Below, in pieces: positions 55,798 through 63,956 of a stretch of DNA of 64,000 bases. Source of the stretch: Micromonospora orduensis (GTDB taxonomy: Bacteria; Actinomycetota; Actinomycetes; Mycobacteriales; Micromonosporaceae); contig NZ_VDFY01000138.1 in assembly GCF_006228125.1 (NCBI RefSeq), forward strand, positions 1 to 64,000, written 5' to 3'. Both the position numbers and the translations under genes were made by a program. Position 1 is the stretch's first letter, and every line of letters begins with the position of its first letter. The notes beneath the pieces are model-generated. The model ran no database searches. It saw only the letters and a program-made list of their open reading frames with translations, and was not told the origin of the DNA.

Positions 55798-56544
55798 TCA
55801 GCCGTTGTCGATGGCGATGCCGTCCTCCAGGCACACGTCCGCGTCGAGGTGGTTCTCCAGCAGCTCCGCGACGTGCGTCTCGGCCTGGTTCTCCACGGCG
55901 AGCCGGAACGCCTCGGTGAGCACGCTGACCACACCCTGGGTCAGCAGCAGGGTCTCCCGGTCGAGGTCGGCGAAGGACGAGCGGGCGTCACTGCGTACCA
56001 GCTCCGGGGCGAGGGCGAGCAGCCGGGCGGTGACGGCGGCGACCAGCTCGTCGGCCATCGGCCGGAGGCTGTCCAGCACCTCGCTGAGGGTCTGCAACGC
56101 CGGCACCGTGCCCACCCGTACCCGGTGCAGGTCCAGGGCGGCGCGCAGCGGACGGGGCCGGACGGTGCGCACGGTGCCGTCGGCGGCGCGCCCGATCACG
56201 CCGTGCCGGGTCAGCGCGTGGGCCAGCGCGGGACGGTCGGCGGTCAGGCGTTGCAGCAGCGCGGTCAGCCCGTCGGGCGCCTCGTCACCGGCCCGGACCC
56301 CGAGCATCGCCTCGATGGAGACCAGGTTGAAGCCCTGCCGTTGCAGGGCGAGGATCGCGTCCAGCCGGCGGACGTGGGAGTCGTCGTAGAGCGCCGCCCG
56401 GCCACGCCGCACCGGCGGGGGCAGCAGCCGCCGGGCCTGGTGGGCGCGGATGTTGCGCGGCGACATCCCGACCTTGCGGGCGAGTTCCTCCACGCTGTAC
56501 CCGACCGGGCCGCCGGGCGTCGTCGTCACCTCGTCGATGGTCAC
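55798..56544 (-). CDS. MerR-family transcriptional regulator
   Basis: This 248-residue regulator has an N-terminal winged helix of the MerR type (YSVEELARKVGMSPRNIRAHQARRLLPPPVRRGRAALYDDSHVRRLDAILALQ) and a long helical C-terminal part with no metal-binding cysteine pattern. I chose GTG 56544, with GGAGG five bases upstream; longer readings run into low-quality sequence. It faces away from the first precursor gene, and the space between them contains a good promoter with dyads in the spacer and at the -10. It is therefore the best candidate for direct control of precursor expression, possibly with the peptide or a related small molecule as ligand. Confidence 0.88.
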   Translation of the reverse strand: MTIDEVTTTPGGPVGYSVEELARKVGMSPRNIRAHQARRLLPPPVRRGRAALYDDSHVRRLDAILALQRQGFNLVSIEAMLGVRAGDEAPDGLTALLQRLTADRPALAHALTRHGVIGRAADGTVRTVRPRPLRAALDLHRVRVGTVPALQTLSEVLDSLRPMADELVAAVTARLLALAPELVRSDARSSFADLDRETLLLTQGVVSVLTEAFRLAVENQAETHVAELLENHLDADVCLEDGIAIDNG

Positions 56545-56667
56545 GGTGGCCTCCGGCAGCACTCGGTGACGGAACCTGGTACCCCGTCGAACCGCTGTCA
56601 CGGTGGGCGGTCCGACGATCGCAGCGTATGTGCGGGCACCGGCGTATGACAGGCGAGGAATTACTAC

Positions 56668-56696
56668 TTGTCCACAGTGGCCACCATCATTAGAAT
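56668..56696 (+). promoter_or_regulatory. Likely promoter of the first precursor gene, with a spacer dyad
   Basis: TTGTCC (56668-56673) and TAGAAT (56691-56696) are separated by exactly 17 bases. The spacer begins with a dyad, CCAC-A-GTGG at 56672-56680 (outer TG/CA also pair), the place where MerR-type regulators bind. It points toward the precursor start at 56911 and leaves a long 5' leader of about 200 bases. Confidence 0.55.
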
Positions 56697-56704
56697 CGCG
56701 ATTC
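56693..56704. promoter_or_regulatory. 12-base perfect palindrome at the precursor promoter
   Basis: GAATCGCGATTC is a perfect palindrome overlapping the -10 box of the candidate precursor promoter. A regulator bound here would block or remodel that promoter. The divergent MerR gene product is the obvious candidate, though the dyad in the spacer is a more usual MerR position. Confidence 0.45.
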
Positions 56705-56910
56705 GCCGTACGCCGCTGATTCCCAATTACCCGGCTTTCGCCGCAGCGCGACCTTTTCGCGGCCACATTCGATGAAATTCCCGCTCGACGGTCGGGCCGG
56801 GTCGGCCGGTGGCCCACGATGAAGCCGAACCGGTGGCCCGGAACCTCCCGCGCTGCCTGTCGCCCGCCCCGGCGTCGCCGCCGGCGGCCGATCATCGAAG
56901 GGAGCAGGGG

Positions 56911-57273
56911 ATGACACCTGTCGATCGCGCGGTCTTCGTGGCCGCGTACAGCCGGCTGGTCGCCGACGTCTGGGCCGACCCGGTCAAGGAGCGGGCGCTC
57001 GAGGAGGATCCGCGCGCGTTCCTGGCCGGCTACGGACTTCACCTTCCCGAGGACGTGCAGGTGAGGGTGGTCCGGGACGTCGCCGACGCCGACCCCGACC
57101 TTGAGGTGCAGGTCGAGTCGTGGGAGCGGGCGGAAAGCGCCGGCGCCTTCGCGCTCTTCGTGCCGTCGCTGCTGCCGGTGGCCCAGGCGGAGCTGGCCGA
57201 GGACGAACTGGACAGCGTCGTCGCCGGCCTGGACTCCAGCTGCGCCTGCTGCTGCCCGTGCTGCTGCACGTGA
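56911..57273 (+). CDS. RiPP precursor 1: nitrile-hydratase-like leader, Cys-rich core
   Basis: This 120-residue precursor has a leader resembling the nitrile hydratase alpha subunit (VWADPVKERALEEDPRAFLA, then LPEDVQVRVV near 45-54). Its end ELDSVVAG (99-106) fits the NHLP cleavage region. Cleavage after AG106 would give the core LDSSCACCCPCCCT, with seven Cys, two Ser and one Thr in 14 residues, ideal for azole formation by the ThiF-YcaO/SagB pair. The usual GG is AG here, a small deviation for C39 recognition. GAAGGGAGCAGGGG precedes ATG 56911. The product should be a polythiazole; no dehydratase of the LanB type is present, so thiopeptide macrocycle formation is not expected. Confidence 0.9.
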   Translation: MTPVDRAVFVAAYSRLVADVWADPVKERALEEDPRAFLAGYGLHLPEDVQVRVVRDVADADPDLEVQVESWERAESAGAFALFVPSLLPVAQAELAEDELDSVVAGLDSSCACCCPCCCT

Positions 57274-57281
57274 CACCGATG

Positions 57282-57309
57282 TCTGCCGCCCGCCGGCCCG
57301 TACGGCAGA
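57282..57309 (+). repeat. Hairpin between the two precursor genes
   Basis: TCTGCCG (57282-57288) and CGGCAGA (57303-57309) form a perfect 7-base stem with a 14-base loop, nine bases after the first precursor stop. No T-run follows directly, so it is not a classical terminator. It could stabilise the precursor 1 message or set the ratio of the two precursors. Confidence 0.45.
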
Positions 57310-57421
57310 TTCTGATGGCAGTCAGAGGAAATCCTTGATTGTCGAACCTCGATCTTTTTACGTTCTCCCCACAGAAATCGACCCGCCCGTCCCGCAGTGA
57401 TCCCGAGGAAAGGACCGAACG

Positions 57422-57796
57422 ATGAGCAACGACGACCAGGAATATGGCGCGAGGTTCGTGACCAAGTACTCGGAACTCGTCACCGCCGTGTGGCGCAGCG
57501 ACGAGGAACTCCAGCGCCTCCTCGCCGACCCGACCGGTTACGCGACGGCTGCCGGTCTGCCGGTCGCCCCCGGCGCCACGGTCGAGGTCGACCGCGCGCA
57601 GCCCGCCACGCTCTACACCAAGGAGCAGATCGTCTCCGACTGGGCCGGCACGCCCGGCCGGCACGTGCTGCACGTGCCCGAGGTGCCGCTGGTCGACCTC
57701 AACGAGCTGACCGAGGCCGAGCTGGAGACGGTCGCCGGTGGCGTGGCCGCGGCGGCCGACAACAACGTCAACATCATCGCCGTCCTCATCGTCTGA
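57422..57796 (+). CDS. RiPP precursor 2: nitrile-hydratase-like leader, core without Cys, Ser or Thr
   Basis: This 124-residue precursor has the same type of leader as precursor 1 (TAVWRSDEELQRLLADPTGYA, LPVAPGATVEVDRAQ) ending in ELETVAGG (100-107), a perfect NHLP double-glycine site. The core is VAAAADNNVNIIAVLIV (108-124). It contains no residue that a cyclodehydratase or lanthionine enzyme could use. The next genes are YcaO and TfuA, the pair that installs backbone thioamides, and a B12-type radical SAM enzyme. An alanine run followed by hydrophobic residues recalls the thioviridamide core. GAGGAAAGGA precedes ATG 57422. A thioamidated linear peptide is my inference. Confidence 0.9.
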   Translation: MSNDDQEYGARFVTKYSELVTAVWRSDEELQRLLADPTGYATAAGLPVAPGATVEVDRAQPATLYTKEQIVSDWAGTPGRHVLHVPEVPLVDLNELTEAELETVAGGVAAAADNNVNIIAVLIV

Positions 57797-57822
57797 GTTC
57801 CCCACCCCCGCCGGGAGCCTCG

Positions 57823-58989
57823 ATGACTGACACGACCGAGACCATCGCGTTCCGATCCGGCACCTACCGGACGGCCACCGTGGAGCAGACCTGGGAACGG
57901 GTCGGCGGCATGCTCGACCGGTTCCGGATCACCCGGGTCGCCGACATCACCCGCCTCGACGAGATCGGCCTACCGGTGCACGTCGCCTACCGGCCGGTCG
58001 GAGCCACCATGGCGGTGAGCGTCGGCACCGGCGCCACGGCGACGCAGTCCCGGGTCAGCGCCGTGATGGAGAGCATCGAGTCCTGGCACGCCGAGAACCT
58101 CCGGCCGGGGACCGTCACCCGGTCCCCGGCCGAGGCGCTCGACCTGCCGTACGACGTCCGGTGGCTGCACCTGGCGGAACGCTCGCCCCTGACCTCCGCC
58201 GTCGAGCTCGACTGGGTGGCCGGTCGTGGGCTGGTGACCGGTGCGCCGTGCCTGGTGCCCCGCGCCACAATCGAACTCGACTTCACCGTTCGGCGGGGCT
58301 GGGACCGCGCCCTGTTCACCGCCAGCAGCAACGGGCTGGCCACCGGAAACACCTTCGCCGAGGCCAGCCTGCACGCCCTGCTGGAGGTCGTCGAACGGGA
58401 CTGCATCGCGCCGTACTGCACCTCGGCGTTGGCCGAGCGCACCTACACCGACCCGGGCACCGCCACCAACGCGATGACCCGCACCATCCACGACGCGCTG
58501 GTGCGGGCCGGCTGCTGGGTGGAGGTCTGCGACATCACCAACGCGGTGGGCGTGCCCTGCTACGCCGCCTCGATCTGGTCCCCGGACCTGCCGGTCACCT
58601 TCGGCGGCTTCGGCTGCCACGTGGACCCGCAGATCGCCGTCGGACGGGCCATGTCGGAGGCCGCCCAGTCGCGGCTGGTCATGGTCTCCGGCGCCCGGGA
58701 CGACATCGACGCCACCGCCTACCACGACGTCGGCGCGCCGCCGGTGCCGCCGCCCACCGTCGACCGGCCCCTGGAGCCGGTCCGCCGGGACCCGCCACCG
58801 GAGGGGGACGTGACCCAGGTGCTGCGTGAGCTGGCGTCGCGGGTGCAGCGGATCACCGGCGTCGAGCCGTTCAGCGTCGATCTGACGCACGACGACATCG
58901 GCATCGCGGTGAGCAAGGTGTTCGCCCCCGGCCTGCGGATGTTCGACGAGCGGGCCCTGAGTACCCGACCAGGAGTGCCCCGTGACTGA
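57823..58989 (+). CDS. YcaO protein of the TfuA-associated (thioamide-forming) type
   Basis: This 388-residue protein is a stand-alone YcaO enzyme with no ThiF-like part. ATP/Mg motifs are visible: SRVSAVMESIESWHAENL (E-x-x-E) and EASLHALLEVVERDC. Relatives with a TfuA partner replace a backbone amide oxygen by sulfur (thioviridamide; methyl-coenzyme M reductase). ATG 57823 has GGGAG upstream, about 25 bases after precursor 2, and its stop overlaps the TfuA start. It lacks a C-terminal PxPxP. Its substrate is most likely precursor 2, whose core offers only backbone amides. Confidence 0.9.
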   Translation: MTDTTETIAFRSGTYRTATVEQTWERVGGMLDRFRITRVADITRLDEIGLPVHVAYRPVGATMAVSVGTGATATQSRVSAVMESIESWHAENLRPGTVTRSPAEALDLPYDVRWLHLAERSPLTSAVELDWVAGRGLVTGAPCLVPRATIELDFTVRRGWDRALFTASSNGLATGNTFAEASLHALLEVVERDCIAPYCTSALAERTYTDPGTATNAMTRTIHDALVRAGCWVEVCDITNAVGVPCYAASIWSPDLPVTFGGFGCHVDPQIAVGRAMSEAAQSRLVMVSGARDDIDATAYHDVGAPPVPPPTVDRPLEPVRRDPPPEGDVTQVLRELASRVQRITGVEPFSVDLTHDDIGIAVSKVFAPGLRMFDERALSTRPGVPRD

Positions 58990-60379
58990 CGTCGTCTTCA
59001 TCGGTCCGAGCCTGCCGGCCGACGAGGTCGGTCGGCTGCTCCCCGACGCGGTGGTGCTGCCACCCGTCGCGCACGGCGACCTGCTCCGCCTCGACGTCGC
59101 CCCCGGCGACCGGGTCCTCGTCATCGACGGGTTCTTCCTGCAACGCCCGCCGGTCCGCCACCGGGAGATCCTCGACCTGCTCGACCGTGGGGTGACAGTG
59201 GCCGGCGCCGCCAGCATGGGCGCGCTGCGCGCCGCCGAGCTGTGGCCGTTCGGGATGCGCGGTGTGGGTGAGGTGTTCCAGCTCTACCGCGACGGCGTCG
59301 TCACCGGCGACGACGAGGTGGCGGTGGTGCACGGACCCGCCGAGGCGGGCCACCGCACGTTGAGCGAGCCGCTGGTGAACGTCCGGGTCGCGCTGCGCCG
59401 CGCCGTCGCCGCCGGCGTGCTCGACGACGCCGAGGCCGCGCTGCTGCTGGAGATCGGCCGGGACCTGCCCTTCAGGCAGCGGTCGTACCGCGCGCTGGAA
59501 CGGACCGCGCCACCCGGGGCGGCGGACGCGGTCGACCGGTTCCTGACCTGGCACCGGCGGAACCCGTGGGACGCCAAGGGCGCCGACGCGCGGCTGCTGC
59601 TGTCGATGGCGGCCGGGAACGCGCCCGAGCTGTGCCCCGCGCACGACGGCGACCAGCCGATCGACAACCTGCACACCCGCTTCCTGGACAGTTGGCGGTC
59701 GCGGTTCGCCGGCGAGTCGGTCGGCGGGCACCGGGTCAGCGACCGGGAGGCCGCCGCGGTGCTGATGCTGCTGCACCCCGAGTCGGTGGCCTGGCACCGG
59801 CGGGCAGTGCTGGCCGGGCTGGCCGGGGACGACATCGCCGACCCGGCGGTCGAGGAGCGCGCCCACGAGGTGGCCCACGGACGTGGGCTGACCGGGGCGC
59901 CGCCGAGCGGGTGGGACTGGCTGACCGACCGGGAACGAGGGCTCGACGACCGCGAGGCGGTGCTGCGGATGCTGGTGCGGGCCTTCGGCACCACGCCGTA
60001 CCGCAGCCTGGCGCTGTGGATGGTCGCGGCGCCGCTGCGTACCCCCGCTCTGCTCGACGCGGCGCGGCAGGTCGCGGCGACCGCGGCGTCGCTGAACGAC
60101 ACAGTCGTCCCGCGCACGACGGGGCACCGCCGCCCGGGGGGTCGGCTCCACTTCCGCACCGAGGTCGTCGACGCGTGCTTCGCCCGGCTCTGGGGCTGCG
60201 ACGCCGGCGCTCTGGAGGCGGCGGCGTGGGACCGCGGCTTCGTCGACCTGGCGGCGTTCCGGTACGCCGCCGAACCGCTTGTGGCATATGTCAAGGCGTT
60301 CGGCGCCCCGCGCCTGCCGGCGGTGGCACAGCGCGCGCAGGAGGACACCCTGGCCGGTTCCGCGGCCCGGGTCGGCTGA
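58982..60379 (+). CDS. TfuA-like protein
   Basis: This 465-residue protein has the TfuA core at its N-terminus: VVFIGPSLPADEV, VLVIDGFFLQRPPVRHREIL, GAASMGALRAAEL and VGEVFQLYRDGVVTGDDEVAVVHGPA (about 1-130). TfuA proteins accompany YcaO enzymes in thioamide formation and are thought to help deliver the sulfur or bind the peptide. The rest (about 150-465) is long for a TfuA and has no family I recognise; it ends in an Ala/Arg-rich helical region. GTG 58982 overlaps the YcaO stop by eight bases, so the two are coupled. Confidence 0.9.
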   Translation: MTDVVFIGPSLPADEVGRLLPDAVVLPPVAHGDLLRLDVAPGDRVLVIDGFFLQRPPVRHREILDLLDRGVTVAGAASMGALRAAELWPFGMRGVGEVFQLYRDGVVTGDDEVAVVHGPAEAGHRTLSEPLVNVRVALRRAVAAGVLDDAEAALLLEIGRDLPFRQRSYRALERTAPPGAADAVDRFLTWHRRNPWDAKGADARLLLSMAAGNAPELCPAHDGDQPIDNLHTRFLDSWRSRFAGESVGGHRVSDREAAAVLMLLHPESVAWHRRAVLAGLAGDDIADPAVEERAHEVAHGRGLTGAPPSGWDWLTDRERGLDDREAVLRMLVRAFGTTPYRSLALWMVAAPLRTPALLDAARQVAATAASLNDTVVPRTTGHRRPGGRLHFRTEVVDACFARLWGCDAGALEAAAWDRGFVDLAAFRYAAEPLVAYVKAFGAPRLPAVAQRAQEDTLAGSAARVG

Positions 60380-60389
60380 GGAGGCGACG

Positions 60390-62525
60390 ATGAGCGGCAC
60401 CGTCAAGGCGACACTGATCTACCCTCCGCTTACCGATCCCACCTCGGGATACCACTCCCTGAACTACCTCGACTCGTACGCGCGGGCGCAGGGGCACCGA
60501 CCGGCGGAGATCATCGACGCCAACATCGAGGCGTTCCACCACTCCCACACCCCGTCGGCGTACGAGTGGCTGCGGCGGGAGCTGTCCCGGCTCTCGATCG
60601 ACGACCTCAACGGCCCGGACGCGCTGATGGCCCGGGCGAACCGGCTCGGCCTGCCCGAGCCCGATCCGGATCGGCTGCGCCGGTCGATCGGGGTGTTGCA
60701 GGATCCGACCCTGTTCTACGACTACCGGCACTACCAGGACGCCGTCGAGGGCGTGATCTCCTGGATGGACGCGCTCGGCACGGTCGGGTTCCCCGGGCAG
60801 TTCCGCGCCGGCTTCCGGCTGCATCCGCCGCCGATGGTCTCGATCGGCTCGGTGGCCGCGCTGACCGACGAGGCGGTGCTCGGCCGGCTCAACCGGCCCT
60901 TCCAGCCGTACTACGAGGATGTGCTGATCCCGCGGCTTGCCGCCGGCGGGAACCAGGTGATCGGCATCAGCGCGACCTACCAGTGGCAGCTTCCGTTCGC
61001 GCTCTGGATCGCCCGACTCGTCCGGCGGGCCTGCCCGGACGTCTTCCTCGTGGCGGGTGGCACGGAGATCTCCGACGTCTGGAAGTGCGCCAGCAGACCC
61101 GAGTACGTCTTCCAGGTGCTTGCCGACTTCGACGCGATAGTGGTCGGGGAGGGGGAGAGCGCGTACACGGAGATCCTGGACGCGGTGGAGGACGGCACCC
61201 TGCCGGCCGGGCACCCCAACGTCCGCCTGCATCCGAAGTACGGCCGCCAGCGCCACCTGCCGCTGCGCTACGAGCGCCTGGCGCAGGTGCCGGTGCCGGA
61301 CTTCTCCGGCCTGCCCTGGGACCTCTACCTCAGCCCGGAGCGCTTCGTCTACTACTCGCCGACCCGGGGCTGCTACTGGAACAAGTGCACGTTCTGCGAC
61401 TACGGTCTGAACACCGACGGTCCCACCAGCCCCTGGCGGCAGGACACGGTGGACACGATGATCGCGGACGTCACCGAGCTGTCGAAGTTCGCCAAGTTCA
61501 TCTACTTCTCGGTGGACGTGCTCGCTCCCGCGACCATCCTTCGCTTCGCCGAGCGGGCCGTCGAGCAGGGCCTCGACTTCCGCTGGGGCGCGGAGATCCG
61601 GCTGGAGAAGTACTGGTCGGACGAGCGCTGCGAGCTGCTGCGGCGCAGCGGCTGCGTGGCCATCTCGGTCGGCTTCGAGTCCGGCAACCAGCGCATCCTC
61701 GACCTGATCGACAAGGGCACCAAGCCGGAGCAGGTACGGCGCACCATGACCGCGATGACCAAGGCCAACATCGGTGTGCAGATGATGGGCTTCACCGGTT
61801 TCCCCACCGAGACCCGCGAGGAGGCGCTGGACAGCATCACCTTCCTGCGGGACAACCCGGATCTGTGGACCCTCGGTGGGCTCGGCGACTTCATGCTGAC
61901 CCCGGGCGCCATCGTCGCCAAGGAGCCGGAGCGGTTCGGCATCACAAACGTGCGGCCGGTGGAGGGTTCGGACATCGTCCGGATGCTCCGGTACGACGAG
62001 CCGGTGACCGAGGGGGCGCAGGCCGAGGTCGCCCAGGCCAAGGCCGACCTCAACCCGGGGCACTTCCATCGTCCGTGGCTGGGCAGCACCGACACCCCGC
62101 ACACGTTCTTCTACCACGACCGCTACGGCACGGCGGTGCGCGGCGTACTCGCCCACGACCGGGTCCGGCAGGACACCGACGACGCGACCGAGTTCCTCGC
62201 CAACGGCTCCTTCGTGGACCGCGACGACGAGCAGGTGTGGGACGCGTACCGGCGGATCCGGTCGGACGAGCAGGACGGCGCCCCCGGCGACCTGCCGGCC
62301 GATCGGCACCTGTTCCGCCGCTCCGACGGTCAGGTCTACGCGCTCAACCGCAGCAGCCGGCTGTTCCTGGATCTCTTCACCGCGCCGCTCACCCTCGCCG
62401 AGGCGCAGCGTCGGCTCTGGATCGTCGAACCGGCGGTGGCCGAGCGGGTCTGGCGGACCTTCATCGCGCAGCGGCTGATCCGCCGGCATCGGCTCTCGGC
62501 CCCGGCCGCGCCGGTGGTGACGTGA
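60390..62525 (+). CDS. B12-binding-type radical SAM enzyme
   Basis: This 711-residue protein has an N-terminal cobalamin-binding-like Rossmann part (ATLIYPPLTDPTSGYHSLNYL; VIGISATYQWQLPFALWIARLVRR; FLVAGGTEISD) and a radical SAM barrel. The cluster cysteines are Cys328, Cys333 and Cys336 in RGCYWNKCTFCDYG, a C-x4-C-x2-C spacing rather than the usual C-x3-C-x2-C. GFESGN and a C-terminal region of about 150 residues follow. Such enzymes typically methylate unactivated carbons or phosphinates in RiPPs and other products. GAGGAGG precedes ATG 60390. Ten bases separate it from TfuA, so precursor 2 is the likely substrate. Other B12-radical chemistry cannot be excluded. Confidence 0.9.
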   Translation: MSGTVKATLIYPPLTDPTSGYHSLNYLDSYARAQGHRPAEIIDANIEAFHHSHTPSAYEWLRRELSRLSIDDLNGPDALMARANRLGLPEPDPDRLRRSIGVLQDPTLFYDYRHYQDAVEGVISWMDALGTVGFPGQFRAGFRLHPPPMVSIGSVAALTDEAVLGRLNRPFQPYYEDVLIPRLAAGGNQVIGISATYQWQLPFALWIARLVRRACPDVFLVAGGTEISDVWKCASRPEYVFQVLADFDAIVVGEGESAYTEILDAVEDGTLPAGHPNVRLHPKYGRQRHLPLRYERLAQVPVPDFSGLPWDLYLSPERFVYYSPTRGCYWNKCTFCDYGLNTDGPTSPWRQDTVDTMIADVTELSKFAKFIYFSVDVLAPATILRFAERAVEQGLDFRWGAEIRLEKYWSDERCELLRRSGCVAISVGFESGNQRILDLIDKGTKPEQVRRTMTAMTKANIGVQMMGFTGFPTETREEALDSITFLRDNPDLWTLGGLGDFMLTPGAIVAKEPERFGITNVRPVEGSDIVRMLRYDEPVTEGAQAEVAQAKADLNPGHFHRPWLGSTDTPHTFFYHDRYGTAVRGVLAHDRVRQDTDDATEFLANGSFVDRDDEQVWDAYRRIRSDEQDGAPGDLPADRHLFRRSDGQVYALNRSSRLFLDLFTAPLTLAEAQRRLWIVEPAVAERVWRTFIAQRLIRRHRLSAPAAPVVT

Positions 62526-62584
62526 GCGTCGGGCGCGGCACCAGGTGCCGCGCGGGCCGGTGCTGCGCGCAATAGGCTTCAGCC

Positions 62585-63763
62585 ATGAGTGGTGTGCTCA
62601 GCGGTGCCCGAGACGCGATCAATCCCCTTCGCCAGCTCACGCTCGACCAGCTCCGTCAACGGACGAGCCTCAAGTGGCGGGAGTACCCCGACGACGTGCT
62701 GCCGCTCTGGGTGGCGGAGATGGACGTGCCGCTGGCCGAGCCGGTCGCCCGCGCGATCACCGACGCCGTCGCGCGCGGCGACACCGGCTACACCGCCGGT
62801 ACGGCGTACCCGCGGGCGCTTGCGGAGTTCGCCCGGCGGCGGTGGGGGTGGGACGGGCTGGCCGTGGAGCGCACCGCGCTGGTGCCCGACGTGATGCACG
62901 GCGTCGTCGAGGCGCTGCGGCTGGTCACGGGGCCGGGCGACGCGGTGGTCGTCAACTGCCCGGTCTACCCGCCGTTCTACGAGTTCGTGGCGCACGCCGG
63001 CCGTCGGATCGTGGAGGCGCCGCTCGGCGAGGACCTGCGGATCGACCTGGACGCACTGGAGGAGGTTTTCCGGCGGGCGCGCACGGGTGGCCGCCCCGCG
63101 GCGTACCTGCTGTGCAGCCCGCACAACCCGACAGGTGTCATCCACACCGCCGACGAGTTGGCGGCCGTCGCCGATCTGGCCGGGCGGCACGGGGTGCGGG
63201 TGGTCGCCGACGAGATCCACGCTCCGGTGGTGGCCGGGGGAGCGCGCTTCACGCCGTACCTCTCGGTGCCCGGCGCGGAGAACGGCCTGTCGCTGATGTC
63301 CGCCTCCAAGGGATGGAACCTGGCAGGCCTGCGCGGTGGGCTCCTCATCGCCGGCCCGGCCGCGGCCGGGGATCTCGCCCGCGTTCCGTTCGAGGCCAGT
63401 GTGAGCACCAGCCATCTCGGCGTCATCGCCCACACGGCGGCCTTTTGCGACGGCGGAGAGTGGCTCGACGCCGTGTTGACCGGCCTGGACGACAACCGTC
63501 GGCTGCTGGCCGCGCTGCTCGCCGAGCACCTGCCGGCCGTCGGGTACCACCCCGGCCAGGCCACCTATCTGGCCTGGCTCGACTGCCGCGCCCTGGGCCT
63601 CGGCGACGATCCCGCCGCCGTGTTCCTCGACCGTGGCCGGGTGGCGCTCAACTCTGGTTCGGCCTTCGGCACCGGCGGTGACGGTCACGTCCGGCTGAAT
63701 CTGGCCACCGCGCCGGAGTTGATCACCGAGGCGGTACGCCGGATGGCCGCCGCCGTCGTCTGA
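62585..63763 (+). CDS. MalY/PatB-type PLP-dependent aminotransferase or C-S lyase
   Basis: This 392-residue fold-type I PLP enzyme has [19 protein letters not shown] at the start (a MalY/PatB hallmark), [18 protein letters not shown] and the PLP lysine in [13 protein letters not shown], ending with an Arg-bearing [12 protein letters not shown]. MalY/PatB proteins cleave C-S bonds of cystathionine-like substrates or act as aminotransferases. ATG 62585 lies 59 bases after the radical SAM gene. A sulfur donor for thioamide formation would be an attractive role, but such enzymes are common housekeeping genes and the gap suggests a separate unit. Confidence 0.9.
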   Translation: MSGVLSGARDAINPLRQLTLDQLRQRTSLKWREYPDDVLPLWVAEMDVPLAEPVARAITDAVARGDTGYTAGTAYPRALAEFARRRWGWDGLAVERTALVPDVMHGVVEALRLVTGPGDAVVVNCPVYPPFYEFVAHAGRRIVEAPLGEDLRIDLDALEEVFRRARTGGRPAAYLLCSPHNPTGVIHTADELAAVADLAGRHGVRVVADEIHAPVVAGGARFTPYLSVPGAENGLSLMSASKGWNLAGLRGGLLIAGPAAAGDLARVPFEASVSTSHLGVIAHTAAFCDGGEWLDAVLTGLDDNRRLLAALLAEHLPAVGYHPGQATYLAWLDCRALGLGDDPAAVFLDRGRVALNSGSAFGTGGDGHVRLNLATAPELITEAVRRMAAAVV

Positions 63764-63824
63764 GCTGGCGGACGACCTCCCACCACCCTTGACATCGATG
63801 GACGCCAGCCGCCACACTTCCTCA

Positions 63825-63840
63825 GCTAATTCGATTTAGC
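63825..63840. repeat. Imperfect palindrome before the last gene
   Basis: GCTAA-TTCGAT-TTAGC is an AT-rich imperfect 16-base palindrome in an otherwise GC-rich gap, 117 bases ahead of the last start codon. TTGACA occurs at 63789-63794, but I find no convincing -10 box with it. It may be an operator. Confidence 0.3.
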
Positions 63841-63956
63841 ACCCTGGTGGCCCTTCGGGTCGGACGTGCGGAGGTTCCCCCGTCTCCGGTGTCCATACAC
63901 GACCACGAACTCCGAACGAAGCCACAAGGAAAGAGACCGCAGAGGAGCGTGCTCGG

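Noticed and set aside
45959-62525. Thiopeptide cluster.
   Set aside because: There is a Cys-rich core and a YcaO, but no LanB-like dehydratase or pyridine synthase is visible in the window. A linear azole peptide fits better.
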